This document shows positions 7,870-16,580 of a stretch of DNA of 51,707 bases, piece after piece. The DNA comes from Prevotella sp. GTDB lineage: Bacteria; Bacteroidota; Bacteroidia; Bacteroidales; Bacteroidaceae. The position numbers were made by a program, and so were the translations under genes. Under the pieces are notes generated by a model. That model was not told the DNA's origin. It was given only the letters and a program-made list of their open reading frames with translations, and searched no databases. Location: assembly GCA_016291085.1 (NCBI GenBank), contig JAEEVW010000025.1, forward strand, positions 1 to 51,707. Reading direction: 5' to 3'. Within the stretch, counting starts at the first letter, position 1, and every line of letters starts with the position of its first letter.

Positions 7870-7908
7870 AAAAGGAGCACCCACTTGTTTGATGTGGATG
7901 CTCCTTTT
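7870..7908. terminator. Bidirectional terminator between the kinase-like gene and tRNA-Ser
   Basis: AAAAGGAGC (7870-7878) pairs with GCTCCTTTT (7900-7908), with further pairs inside (CCAC/GTGG). The A-run and T-run on the two sides allow function on both strands. Confidence 0.75.
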
Positions 7909-7998
7909 GGCGGAAGGTGAGGGATTCAAACCCCCGATACCCGAAAGGGGTATACCGGATTTCGAGTCCAGCGCGATCGATCACTCTGCCAACCTTCC
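7908..7998 (-). tRNA. tRNA-Ser (anticodon CGA)
   Basis: On the minus strand the acceptor arms GGAAGGT and ACCTTCC enclose a cloverleaf with the anticodon loop CTCGAAA (anticodon CGA, codon UCG), a long variable arm (TATACCCCTTTCGGGTATC) typical of serine tRNAs, and the T-loop GGTTTGAATCCC. The CCA end is encoded at 7908-7910. The 3' end faces the accessory region 4000-7900, so this gene could have served as an integration site; I found no repeated copy of its 3' end at the other side. Confidence 0.93.
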
Positions 7999-8163
7999 GA
8001 ATAAGTGAGCGCCAAGCAAGCTTGCTTGCAATTGGCCGAACGTGAGGAAGGTCATCACGAAGGGATGAACTTTCCGATTAAGCGAGAATCTTCTTCGATT
8101 GCGGCTGCAAAGGTAATAACATTTTTTGAAATAGCCAAATATTCTCATAGTTTTTTCTTTTTA

Positions 8164-8195
8164 TTTGGCTATGTCAAAGAAAATGTGTACCTTTG
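8164..8195 (+). promoter_or_regulatory. Promoter of fabD
   Basis: TTTG (8164-8167), 20 nt, TACCTTTG (8188-8195); start codon 49 bases downstream of the -7 box. Confidence 0.8.
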
Positions 8196-8243
8196 CACCC
8201 CGATTTACAATGTACGCAAACTATTATTAAATAAAGAGAGAAA

Positions 8244-9137
8244 ATGAAAGCATTTGTTTTTCCCGGACAGGGAGCACAGTTTGTAGGTATGGGCAAGGAC
8301 CTGTACGAACAGAACGAGACTGCCAAGCAGTTGTTTGAAAAGGCTAACGAGATTCTTGGATATCGCATTACGGACATTATGTTCGAGGGTACTGACGAGG
8401 ACCTGAAGCAGACGAAGGTGACACAGCCTGCCGTATTCCTGCACTCGGTGATCAGCGCTATCTGCATGGGTGATGCCTTTGACCCGAAGATGACTGCCGG
8501 CCACTCGCTGGGTGAGTTCTCGGCGCTGGTAGCTGCCGGAGCACTGTCGTTCGAGGATGGTCTGAAGCTGGTTTACGCCCGTGCTATGGCTATGCAGAAG
8601 GCTTGCGAGGCTCAGCCCTCGACGATGGCTGCCATCATTGGTCTGCCCGACGAGAAGGTCGAGGAGGTTTGCCAGGAGGTTGCCAAGATGGGCAAGGGCG
8701 TGTGTGTGGCTGCCAACTATAACAATCCCGGACAGCTGGTCATCTCGGGTGACATCGACGCCATCAACGAGGCTTGCGAGCAGCTGAAGGCCGCTGGTGC
8801 CAAGCGTGCCCTGCCGCTGAAGGTGGGTGGTGCGTTCCACTCTCCGCTGATGCAGCCCGCCAAGGACGAGTTGCAGGCTGCCATCGAGAATACTGAGTTC
8901 CAGACTCCGAAGTGTCCCGTTTACCAGAATGTGGATGCCAAGCCTCACACCAATCCTGCTGAGATCAAGCAGAACCTGATTGCCCAGCTGACGAGTCCCG
9001 TGCGCTGGACACAGATTGTGCAGAACATGATTGCCGACGGTGCCAGCGACTTCACGGAGTGCGGTCCCGGTAAGGCCCTGCAGGGAATGATTGGCAAGAT
9101 CAACAAGGAAGTTCCCGCCCACGGCATTATCGCGTAA
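8244..9137 (+). CDS. fabD: Malonyl-CoA:ACP transacylase
   Basis: Transfers malonyl from CoA to acyl carrier protein in cytoplasmic fatty acid synthesis. The 297-residue protein has the usual family length. It opens with FPGQGAQFVGMG, carries the nucleophile motif GHSLGE with Ser88, and has the partner His199 in AFHSPLM. The end (ECGPGKALQGMIGKI) is also typical. It has its own promoter and is followed after 36 bases by the amylase gene, with which it may be co-transcribed. The spacer is a 7-8 nt quasi-repeat (GGTAAATAAGTAAAAAGG). Confidence 0.96.
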   Translation: MKAFVFPGQGAQFVGMGKDLYEQNETAKQLFEKANEILGYRITDIMFEGTDEDLKQTKVTQPAVFLHSVISAICMGDAFDPKMTAGHSLGEFSALVAAGALSFEDGLKLVYARAMAMQKACEAQPSTMAAIIGLPDEKVEEVCQEVAKMGKGVCVAANYNNPGQLVISGDIDAINEACEQLKAAGAKRALPLKVGGAFHSPLMQPAKDELQAAIENTEFQTPKCPVYQNVDAKPHTNPAEIKQNLIAQLTSPVRWTQIVQNMIADGASDFTECGPGKALQGMIGKINKEVPAHGIIA

Positions 9138-9173
9138 AGGTAAATAAGTAAAAAGGTAAAGTGCTACCGCGCA

Positions 9174-10826
9174 ATGAAGGAGAAGGTACTGATTTATCAG
9201 GTGTTTACGAGGTTGTATGGTAACAGGAATACGACTCGGAAGGAGAATGGTACGTTGGCTGAGAACGGTTGTGGCAAGATGAACGACTTCACACCGAAGG
9301 TGCTGAAGGAGTTGGTCCTGACGGGATATAGTCATGTGTGGTATACGGGCATAATCCGCCATGCCTCACAGACCGACTATACGGCCTATGGCATTCCCCG
9401 CCAGCACCCCGCCGTGGTGAAGGGTAAGGCAGGCTCGCCCTACGCCATCACCGACTACTACGATGTGGACCCCGACCTGGCTGTCGATGTGAAGCAGCGC
9501 ATGCAGGAGTTTGAACAGTTGGTGGAGCGCACGCACGAGGCTGGCATGAAGGTGATTATCGACTTCGTGCCCAACCATGTGGCGCGTCAGTATAAGAGCA
9601 TCTGCAAGCCGCGTGGCGTGAAGGACCTGGGCGAGACAGACCAGTCGCTGCACGGATTCGACCCGCAGAACAACTTCTACTATTGTCCGGGCGAGCGCTT
9701 TGCACCCTATTTCGACTTGTATAACGGCGAGACGGAACCCTATATGGAAGAGCCCGCCAAAGCCACAGGTAACGACCACTTCGACAATGCCCCAGGACGG
9801 AACGACTGGTACGAGACGGTGAAGCTGAACTACGGCGTGGACTACTATGCCGGACGCATTGGCCACTTCGACCCCATCCCCGATACATGGCAGAAGATGA
9901 CGAATATCCTGCTGTTCTGGGCGAAGAAGGGCGTCGACGGTTTCCGTTGCGACATGGCCGAGATGGTGCCTGCTGAATTCTGGGCGTATGCCACGAAGGC
10001 TGTGAAGAAGAAGTTCAAGCACATCATCTTCATGGGTGAGGTGTACAACCCCTTCGAATACCGCAACTATCTGGAATCGGGCTTCGACTGGCTCTACGAC
10101 AAGGTGGGCATGTACGACACCATGCGCAGCGTGATCTGTCGGATAGAATCAGCCAGTGCCATTACCCATGCCTGGCAGCAGAACGACGACATCCGCGACC
10201 ACATGGTGTACTTCCTGGAGAACCACGACGAGCAGCGCATCGGTAGCGATTTCTTTGCTGCCCGTGCAGTAAAGGGTGTGCCGGGCATGATAGCCTCGGT
10301 GCTGATGTATAAGAACCCCTTCATGCTGTATGCCGGTGAAGAATATGGCGAGCGCGGCATGGACCGTGAGGGATTCAGCGGCAACGACGGACGAACCACG
10401 ATTTTCGACTATTGGAGCATCGACACCCTTTGTCGTGCCAGCGCCAAGAAACTGACGCCTGACGAGGAGCAAATCTATGCCATCCATCAGAAGACGTTGC
10501 AGCTGGCCTGCAAGGAGAAGGCTGTGGCCGAGGGACTGTCGTTCGACCTGATGTATGTGAACCAGCACTTGCAGCGTCAGTATGCCTTCCTGCGTAAGGC
10601 TGACAACGAACTGTTGCTGGTGGTGGTGAACTTCGAGGACCAGGAAGCGGTGATTGACGTGAATGTGCCTGCCCATGCCTTCGACTACATGGACATGAAG
10701 GAGAAGAACGTCATTGCCACCGACCTGTTGACGAAGGAGAAGCTGGCTATGCGCATGAAGCGCGACAGCTCCATTCGTATGGCAGTACCAGCCAATGGCG
10801 GACGAGTATGGAAGATTAAACTGTAA
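9174..10826 (+). CDS. GH13 alpha-amylase family glycosidase
   Basis: A 550-residue protein without a signal peptide, so probably cytoplasmic and acting on internal alpha-glucans or imported maltodextrins. The (beta/alpha)8 motifs are all present: DFVPNHV (about 130), GFRCDMAEMVP with nucleophile Asp260, GEVYNP with acid/base Glu289, and ENHDEQR with Asp352. A C-terminal beta domain ends in NGGRVWKIKL. The exact substrate cannot be read from the sequence. It follows fabD closely and ends before a strong hairpin. Confidence 0.9.
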   Translation: MKEKVLIYQVFTRLYGNRNTTRKENGTLAENGCGKMNDFTPKVLKELVLTGYSHVWYTGIIRHASQTDYTAYGIPRQHPAVVKGKAGSPYAITDYYDVDPDLAVDVKQRMQEFEQLVERTHEAGMKVIIDFVPNHVARQYKSICKPRGVKDLGETDQSLHGFDPQNNFYYCPGERFAPYFDLYNGETEPYMEEPAKATGNDHFDNAPGRNDWYETVKLNYGVDYYAGRIGHFDPIPDTWQKMTNILLFWAKKGVDGFRCDMAEMVPAEFWAYATKAVKKKFKHIIFMGEVYNPFEYRNYLESGFDWLYDKVGMYDTMRSVICRIESASAITHAWQQNDDIRDHMVYFLENHDEQRIGSDFFAARAVKGVPGMIASVLMYKNPFMLYAGEEYGERGMDREGFSGNDGRTTIFDYWSIDTLCRASAKKLTPDEEQIYAIHQKTLQLACKEKAVAEGLSFDLMYVNQHLQRQYAFLRKADNELLLVVVNFEDQEAVIDVNVPAHAFDYMDMKEKNVIATDLLTKEKLAMRMKRDSSIRMAVPANGGRVWKIKL

Positions 10827-10842
10827 ATAACCCCCACCAAAA

Positions 10843-10915
10843 CCTCCCCGAGGGAAGGCTTTTTTAGGCACTTTCCCTCGGGGAGGCTTTTTAGTTCACT
10901 CCCCCTCGGGGGAGG
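10843..10915. terminator. Bidirectional terminator with two CCTCCCC-type hairpins
   Basis: CCTCCCCGAGGGAA (10843-10856) and TTCCCTCGGGGAGG (10873-10886) are perfect inverse arms with T-runs in and after the loop. A second hairpin, CTCCCCCTCGGGGGAG, follows at about 10899-10914. Placed between the converging amylase and valS genes, it can stop both. Confidence 0.8.
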
Positions 10916-10931
10916 TGGAGAGGGGTCCTAA

Positions 10932-13667
10932 TTATTTCTTCTGAGCCTTGAGGGCTGCGAGGGACTCTTTCAGGGCAGCGATTTTCTCTTCCGAGTCGCT
11001 CTGCTTCTTACGTTCCATAGCCACAACGGCCTCTGGGGCGTTGGCGACGAAACGCTCGTTCGAGAGCTTCTTCATCACACCCTGCAGGAATCCTTCGAGG
11101 TGCTTCAGCTGGGCCTCCTGCTTCTCGATTTCAGCGTCGATGTCAATCATGTTGCCCAGGGGAACGGCATATTCCGTCATGCCTACCATGAAGGTGCTGG
11201 CGGTGCTGTCTTTCTCGCTGACGGGAGTAATAGCCTCCAGGTTGGCCATCTTGATGACGGCATCACCATACTGGCCTTCGAGCTGTGAGTTCACCACCTG
11301 CAGCGTCAGTTTCTCCTTGTTGGCAATGTTCTTCTGGGCACGTACGGTGCGCACACCGCTGACTACCTGCTTCACCAGTTCCACGTCGGCGAGAAGCTTT
11401 TCATCCTCAGCGGACAAGCCGCTGAGAGCGAGGCACTCGCGCATGATGCTCTCGCCATCCTTACGCTCGCAGAGTGCTTGCCACAATTCCTCGGTAATGA
11501 ACGGCATGAAGGGATGGAGCATCTTCAGCAGCTTGTCGAAGAAGTCGAGGGTAGCCTCGTAGGTCTTGGTGTTGATGGGTTGCTGCTGTCCGTCGATATA
11601 GGCGGGCTTCACCATCTCCAGATACCAGCCTGAGAACTCGTCCCAGAACAGCTTATAGACAGCCATCAGGGCCTCGGAGATGCGATACTTCGAGAAGAGG
11701 TCGTCGAGTTCGGCGGCTACCTCCTTCAACTTGGCATCGAACCATTTCATGGCCAGTTTCTCGGCACCAGTCTGCTCGATATCATTGCTAACCTGCCAGC
11801 CCTTGACGAGGCGGAAGGCATTCCAAATCTTGTTGTTGAAGTTGCGTCCCTGCTCGCAGAGAGCCTCGTCGAAGAGGATGTCGTTACCAGCAGGAGCAGA
11901 GAGCATCATGCCCATGCGCACACCGTCGGCGCCAAACTTCTCGATGAGCTCGATGGGGTCGGGGCTGTTGCCGAGCGACTTCGACATCTTACGACCCAGC
12001 TTGTCGCGAACGATACCTGTGAAATAGACATTCTTGAACGGGAACTTGCCCATGTACTCCTCACCGGCCATGATCATGCGGGCTACCCAGAAGAAGATGA
12101 TGTCGGGAGCCGTTACGAGGTCTGAGGTGGGGTAGTAGTACGAGATTTCCTCGTTGCCGGGGTTGTTGATGCCGTCGAACAGCGAGATGGGCCATAGCCA
12201 CGATGAGAACCATGTGTCGAGGGCGTCCTCGTCCTGACGAAGGTCAGAGAGCTGCATGTTGGCATTGCCGCTTTCCTTGCGAGCCAGTTCGAGGGCCTTT
12301 TCAGCAGTCTCGGCAACGACGAAGGCTTCGCCGGATTCTCCGGAATTTCCGGGTTTTCCGGGATAATAGTAGGCGGGAATGCGGTGTCCCCACCACAGCT
12401 GGCGCGAGATGCACCAGTCCTGGATGTTTTCCAGCCAGTTCTTATAGGTGTTCACGTATTTCTGCGGATAGAAGTGCATCTCACCCTCCATGACGGGCTT
12501 CAGGGCAATCTCTGCGAAGTGTTCCATCTTGAGGAACCACTGCAGCGAGAGACGCGGCTCGATGGCAGTGTCGGGGTTGCGCTCAGAGTAGCCCACCTTG
12601 TTAGTATAGTCCTCAATGCGCTCCATGAGACCAGCGGCCTGCAGGTCCTTGACAATCTGTTTGCGGCAGTCCATACGATCCATTCCCACGTAAAGCGGAC
12701 TCTGTTCGGAGATGGTGCCATCGGGATTGAAGATGTCGATGGTCTCGAGGTTATGCGTCTTGCCCAGCATGTAGTCGTTGGTGTCGTGAGCGGGAGTAAC
12801 CTTCAGACAGCCCGTACCGAACTCGATGTCGACATAGCGGTCTTCGATGACGGGAATGACACGGTTCACCAGGGGCACGATAACCTTGCGGCCCTTCAGC
12901 CACTGGTTCTTCGGGTCCTTGGGATTGATACACATAGCGGTATCACCCATAATGGTCTCAGGACGGGTGGTGGCGACAACGGCGTAGTAGCCGCGGTCGT
13001 CCTTGTGGATGACGTTGCCGTTGCCCGAAAGAGAACTTTCGGGAACTGGACCGTCCACATAGTATTTCAGGTGGAACAGATGGCTCTGCTCCTCTTTATA
13101 TATTACCTCCTCGGTAGAAAGTGCGGTGAGCGCCTTGGGGTCCCAGTTCACCATGCGCAGACCACGATAGATATAGCCCTTGTTGTAGAGGTCGACGAAG
13201 ACCTTGATGACGCTTTCAGAGCGCTTCTCGTCCATCGTGAAGGCCGTACGGTCCCAGTCGCACGAAGCACCCAGACGGCGCAACTGCTTCAGGATGATGC
13301 CGCCGTGTTCGTCGGTCCATTCCCATGCGTGCTTCAGAAACTCGTCGCGAGTCAGGTCGCGCTTCTTGATGCCCTGCTCGGCGAGTTTCTTCACCACCTT
13401 AGCCTCTGTAGCAATCGAGGCGTGGTCGGTGCCAGGCACCCAGCAGGCGTTCTTGCCCTCCATGCGGGCTCGACGAATCAGGATGTCCTGAATGGTGTTG
13501 TTCAACATGTGGCCCATGTGCAGCACACCAGTCACATTGGGCGGTGGGATAACGATGGTGTAGGGCTGACGTCCATCGGGTTTCGAGGCGAACAACTTAT
13601 TGTCCAGCCAGTACTGATACCATTTCGATTCGACCTCTTTTGGGTCGTATTTGCTTGCTAATTCCAT
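10932..13667 (-). CDS. valS: Valyl-tRNA synthetase
   Basis: Class I aminoacyl-tRNA synthetase charging tRNA-Val. The 911-residue protein has the HIGH-type motif HMGH (50-53), the editing domain, KMSKS in [14 protein letters not shown], the anticodon-binding region and a C-terminal coiled coil ([17 protein letters not shown], rich in K/E), as in the family. One oddity is a short Pro/Gly/Ser/Asn insert, [11 protein letters not shown], right after GHRIPAYYY; it is encoded by near repeats of TTCCGG and looks like low-complexity expansion on the surface of the catalytic domain. The gene has its own promoter, divergent from mazG. Confidence 0.96.
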   Translation of the reverse strand: MELASKYDPKEVESKWYQYWLDNKLFASKPDGRQPYTIVIPPPNVTGVLHMGHMLNNTIQDILIRRARMEGKNACWVPGTDHASIATEAKVVKKLAEQGIKKRDLTRDEFLKHAWEWTDEHGGIILKQLRRLGASCDWDRTAFTMDEKRSESVIKVFVDLYNKGYIYRGLRMVNWDPKALTALSTEEVIYKEEQSHLFHLKYYVDGPVPESSLSGNGNVIHKDDRGYYAVVATTRPETIMGDTAMCINPKDPKNQWLKGRKVIVPLVNRVIPVIEDRYVDIEFGTGCLKVTPAHDTNDYMLGKTHNLETIDIFNPDGTISEQSPLYVGMDRMDCRKQIVKDLQAAGLMERIEDYTNKVGYSERNPDTAIEPRLSLQWFLKMEHFAEIALKPVMEGEMHFYPQKYVNTYKNWLENIQDWCISRQLWWGHRIPAYYYPGKPGNSGESGEAFVVAETAEKALELARKESGNANMQLSDLRQDEDALDTWFSSWLWPISLFDGINNPGNEEISYYYPTSDLVTAPDIIFFWVARMIMAGEEYMGKFPFKNVYFTGIVRDKLGRKMSKSLGNSPDPIELIEKFGADGVRMGMMLSAPAGNDILFDEALCEQGRNFNNKIWNAFRLVKGWQVSNDIEQTGAEKLAMKWFDAKLKEVAAELDDLFSKYRISEALMAVYKLFWDEFSGWYLEMVKPAYIDGQQQPINTKTYEATLDFFDKLLKMLHPFMPFITEELWQALCERKDGESIMRECLALSGLSAEDEKLLADVELVKQVVSGVRTVRAQKNIANKEKLTLQVVNSQLEGQYGDAVIKMANLEAITPVSEKDSTASTFMVGMTEYAVPLGNMIDIDAEIEKQEAQLKHLEGFLQGVMKKLSNERFVANAPEAVVAMERKKQSDSEEKIAALKESLAALKAQKK

Positions 13668-13689
13668 AACTTATTTATAAAATTGGGTG

Positions 13690-13721
13690 CAAAGGTAGTG
13701 AAAATTGAGCGAAAAACCAAA
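13690..13721 (-). promoter_or_regulatory. Promoter of valS
   Basis: On the minus strand TTTG (13718-13721), 20 nt, TACCTTTG (13690-13697), 23 bases before the valS ATG. Confidence 0.75.
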
Positions 13722-13741
13722 AAAAAAATACGAAACTACCA

Positions 13742-13771
13742 TTGGTAGTTCGAAAAAAATTCATACCTTTG
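13742..13771 (+). promoter_or_regulatory. Promoter of mazG
   Basis: TTG (13742-13744), 19 nt, TACCTTTG (13764-13771). It lies 10 bases before the ATG at 13781, and so rules out the upstream GTG at 13742. Confidence 0.7.
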
Positions 13772-13780
13772 CAGTTGGCT

Positions 13781-14581
13781 ATGGAAAGAAAACATACTAA
13801 AGAAGAGAAAATGCAGGCCTTCGGGCGTTTGTTGGACGTGATGGACAGGTTGCGTGAAGAATGTCCGTGGGATCGTAAACAGACCAATGAAAGTCTGCGT
13901 GCAAATACCATTGAAGAGACCTACGAACTCTGTGAGGCCTTGATATGCGACGACCAACGCGAGATCTGTAAAGAGTTGGGCGACGTGTTGCTACATATTG
14001 TCTTTTATGGCAGGATTGGAGAGGAGAAGGGCCAATTCGACATTGCCGATGTCTGCAATAAGTTGTGCGACAAGCTCATTTTCCGTCATCCCCATGTCTA
14101 TGGCGAGGCTGTTGCCAAGGATGCCGAGCAAGTGCTGGAGAGTTGGGAGCAGATTAAACTGAAGGAAAAAGACGGCAATAAGACGGTGCTTTCGGGTGTT
14201 CCATCGGCATTGCCCTCGCTGATCAAGGCCTATCGTGTTCAAGACAAGGCTCGCAACGTGGGTTTTGACTGGGAAGACAAGCAGGACGTATGGGCCAAGG
14301 TGCGTGAAGAGCTGGACGAACTGGAGGCAGAAATGCGTAAGGAGGACAAGGAAAAATCCGAACAAGAATTAGGCGATTTCCTCTTTGCTGTCATCAACGC
14401 CGCCCGCCTGTATAAACTCAATCCTGACAATGCGTTGGAGAAGACCAACCAGAAGTTCATCCGTCGCTTTAACTATATTGAGGAGCATAGTATCCGTGTA
14501 GGCAAGCCTTTAAAGGATATGACCTTAGAGGAGATGGATGCCCTGTGGAACGAGGCAAAAGCATTAGAAAATAGAGATTAA
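13781..14581 (+). CDS. mazG: Nucleoside triphosphate pyrophosphohydrolase
   Basis: Hydrolyses nucleoside triphosphates to monophosphates and pyrophosphate, cleaning the nucleotide pool. The 266-residue protein has two MazG domains: the first with RLREECPWDRKQT and EETYELCEAL followed by ELGDVLLHIVF, the second with VREELDELEAE and ELGDFLFAVINAARL. These EExxE/ExxD metal-binding patterns are intact. It heads a probable operon with the lipoprotein and ribonuclease Z genes. Confidence 0.93.
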   Translation: MERKHTKEEKMQAFGRLLDVMDRLREECPWDRKQTNESLRANTIEETYELCEALICDDQREICKELGDVLLHIVFYGRIGEEKGQFDIADVCNKLCDKLIFRHPHVYGEAVAKDAEQVLESWEQIKLKEKDGNKTVLSGVPSALPSLIKAYRVQDKARNVGFDWEDKQDVWAKVREELDELEAEMRKEDKEKSEQELGDFLFAVINAARLYKLNPDNALEKTNQKFIRRFNYIEEHSIRVGKPLKDMTLEEMDALWNEAKALENRD

Positions 14582-14601
14582 CGAAAATAAAGAATAGGAA
14601 T

Positions 14602-15261
14602 ATGAAAAAACTTGCAGTTTTTACAATTGTTTCAGCTGTCGTGATAACGATGGCTGCGTGTGGTGGAAAAACCGAGAAAGTCCCCTTCGATAATGGTGAC
14701 TCTGCCGATGTGGCAAATGCCGATCCTACGATTTACGGCGTATGTGCCGAAGGTACGGCCATGAATACCCTGCAGTTAATAACCGATATGGGTGATACGC
14801 TGTCGATTGACATTTCAACGGCGCAGGAGAATAACAAGGTGTTTGGCGGTATGCACGTTGGCGATCGCATGGCCGTCGTTCCAAACTCAGGAAAAGATAC
14901 TGCCCTGATGGTTGTCAATCAGGCTACGCTGCTTGGCAACTGGGTAATGCCTAACCCGTTGGACGGTTCTGACGAGGTGGGTATCTCGATTAAGGAAGGC
15001 GGTATTGCCGAGGGCATTCAACAGAGCTCGATTGTTTATCGCACGTGGCGTCTGACCCGTGGCCAGCTGGAAATCGTGATGATGCGCGAAGGTGGCAGTG
15101 AAGAAGACGAGATCTATCTTTACGATATTGTGAAGCTGGGTGCAGACTCGCTGGTATACAAAGATGGTGAAGAGATCTTCGAATACAGTCGTCAGAAACC
15201 CAAGGAAGAGTACGGAAAAGAAATTCAACTGGAGGATTCTCAGAACGAATTCTTCTTGTAA
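14602..15261 (+). CDS. Lipocalin-like lipoprotein of unknown function
   Basis: 219 residues with a signal peptide MKKLAVFTIVSAVVITMAAC whose lipobox is MAAC. The mature part contains TLLGNWVMPN, followed by beta-rich sequence (EGGIAEGIQQ, YRTWRLTRGQLEIV, YDIVKLGADSLVY), the pattern of small lipocalin-like domains in Bacteroidetes. It lies 20 bases after mazG and directly before ribonuclease Z. Role unknown, probably in the periplasm or outer membrane. Confidence 0.8.
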   Translation: MKKLAVFTIVSAVVITMAACGGKTEKVPFDNGDSADVANADPTIYGVCAEGTAMNTLQLITDMGDTLSIDISTAQENNKVFGGMHVGDRMAVVPNSGKDTALMVVNQATLLGNWVMPNPLDGSDEVGISIKEGGIAEGIQQSSIVYRTWRLTRGQLEIVMMREGGSEEDEIYLYDIVKLGADSLVYKDGEEIFEYSRQKPKEEYGKEIQLEDSQNEFFL

Positions 15262-15266
15262 GCTGA

Positions 15267-16187
15267 TTGTTCTTGGAACCGTTCAGAGTACACATTTTAG
15301 GTTGCGGAAGTGCATTGCCTACGCCTCGCCACTATGCTTCGGCCCAAGTGGTGGAGGTGAGGGGTAAATTGTTCTTGATTGACTGTGCGGAGGGAACGCA
15401 GGTGCAGTTGCGCCGTTCCCACATCCGATTTACCAAAATCAGTGCCGTCTTCATCACTCATCTGCATGGAGATCATTGTTTCGGACTGATTGGGATGCTC
15501 AGCACGTTCGGTTTGTTAGGGCGTACGGCACGGTTGGCCATTTATGCCCCAGGTGAGTTGGAGGATATCCTGAAGTTGCAGATGCGGATGTTCTGTCACG
15601 ATTTCGATTACGAGGTCGATTTCCATGCTGTGGATACTACACAGCAGCAGACCGTTTATGAAGACCGTTCGCTGACTGTTGAGACCATCCCCCTGGAGCA
15701 TCGGATGCCCTGTTGCGGATACGTGTTCCGCGAAAAGCCACCATTGCCTCATATCCGTCGCGACATGATTGATTTCTATGAGATTCCCATCAGTCAGATG
15801 AACAATATCAAGGCTGGAGCCGACTGGACGACAGCCGATGGGGAAGTCATTGAGAACCAGCGGTTGGTGACGCCTGCGGAGGCTCCGCGGGCATATGCCT
15901 ATTGCAGCGATACCCGCTATATTCCGACGCTGCACGAGCGGCTGAAAGGCGTGACGACGCTGTATCACGAGAGTACCTATGGCGAAGACAATCTGTTGCT
16001 GGCCCAGAAGTATCACCATTCTACTGCCCGACAGGCTGCTATGGTGGCTCGTGATGCCGGTGTCGAACAACTTCTGTTGGGACATTATTCGTCACGATAT
16101 GAAGACGAGAACGTGCTACTTCGTGAGGCTCAGGAAGTGTTCCCTAATAGCCATTTGACAGACGAACAGGCCGTTTTTGACGTATAA
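15267..16187 (+). CDS. rnz: Ribonuclease Z
   Basis: Zinc-dependent endonuclease that trims tRNA 3' ends. The 306-residue protein has the metallo-beta-lactamase motif THLHGDHCFGL, the early VHILGCGSALPTP segment, and the late AYCSDTRY and HYSSRYED motifs of the family. No ATG is available: a TGA stands in frame at 15264, so translation must start at TTG 15267 or TTG 15273. It starts 5 bases after the lipoprotein stop, so coupling to that gene is likely. Confidence 0.93.
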   Translation: MFLEPFRVHILGCGSALPTPRHYASAQVVEVRGKLFLIDCAEGTQVQLRRSHIRFTKISAVFITHLHGDHCFGLIGMLSTFGLLGRTARLAIYAPGELEDILKLQMRMFCHDFDYEVDFHAVDTTQQQTVYEDRSLTVETIPLEHRMPCCGYVFREKPPLPHIRRDMIDFYEIPISQMNNIKAGADWTTADGEVIENQRLVTPAEAPRAYAYCSDTRYIPTLHERLKGVTTLYHESTYGEDNLLLAQKYHHSTARQAAMVARDAGVEQLLLGHYSSRYEDENVLLREAQEVFPNSHLTDEQAVFDV

Positions 16188-16209
16188 AATGAAATTTTAT
16201 GCCAAAAAA

Positions 16210-16241
16210 TTTGGAATTATCAAATATTCTTCGTACTTTTG
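16210..16241 (+). promoter_or_regulatory. Promoter of the small secreted protein/L,D-transpeptidase operon
   Basis: TTTG (16210-16213), 20 nt, TACTTTTG (16234-16241), 24 bases before the ATG at 16266. Confidence 0.75.
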
Positions 16242-16265
16242 CACAAACTATATAGTATATTGCTT

Positions 16266-16580
16266 ATGATTAAAAGACTACTCATATTCTCCGTTGCATT
16301 GTCAATGATGCTGTCAGCACCTCTTTTTGTGAGTGCTGCTGAAGCAGAAATGATACCGCAGGAGCAGACGATAGAGGACGACATAACCATCTCCGTCAAT
16401 GGGCAGTGGGTGACCATCAATGGTGCCCAGGGCTTGACGTTGGAGGTCGTTTCATTGACGGGTCGTCTTGTCAAAACAGTGAAGATTGAGAGCCCCGCTC
16501 AACGCATAGAACTTAACGTACCTAAAGGTTGTTACATTCTGAAGATAGGCAAAGTGGTAAGAAAGGTTGCCGTTCGTTAA
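16266..16580 (+). CDS. Small secreted protein with a C-terminal-tail-like beta domain
   Basis: 104 residues. The start MIKRLLIFSVALSMMLSAP is a signal peptide; the codon at 16239 lies inside the promoter and is excluded. The mature part, with ISVNGQWVTINGAQGLTLEV, VSLTGRLVKTVKI and GCYILKIGKVVRKVAVR, looks like the C-terminal sorting domain of Bacteroidetes exported proteins but stands alone. It may be a small periplasmic or surface protein. Its 3' end overlaps the next reading frame by 52 bases. Confidence 0.75.
   Translation: MIKRLLIFSVALSMMLSAPLFVSAAEAEMIPQEQTIEDDITISVNGQWVTINGAQGLTLEVVSLTGRLVKTVKIESPAQRIELNVPKGCYILKIGKVVRKVAVR

Noticed and set aside
4000..7998. Integrated element bounded by tRNA-Ser
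   Set aside because: No integrase, transposase or repeated tRNA 3' end was found, so an element boundary cannot be claimed.
8005..8247. Plus-strand open frame of 80 codons before fabD
   Set aside because: It spans the fabD promoter and transcript start and has no family pattern.
12384..13661. Long plus-strand open frame opposite valS (425 codons)
   Set aside because: Mirror of the valS coding strand; valS has all synthetase motifs, and the opposite frame has none.
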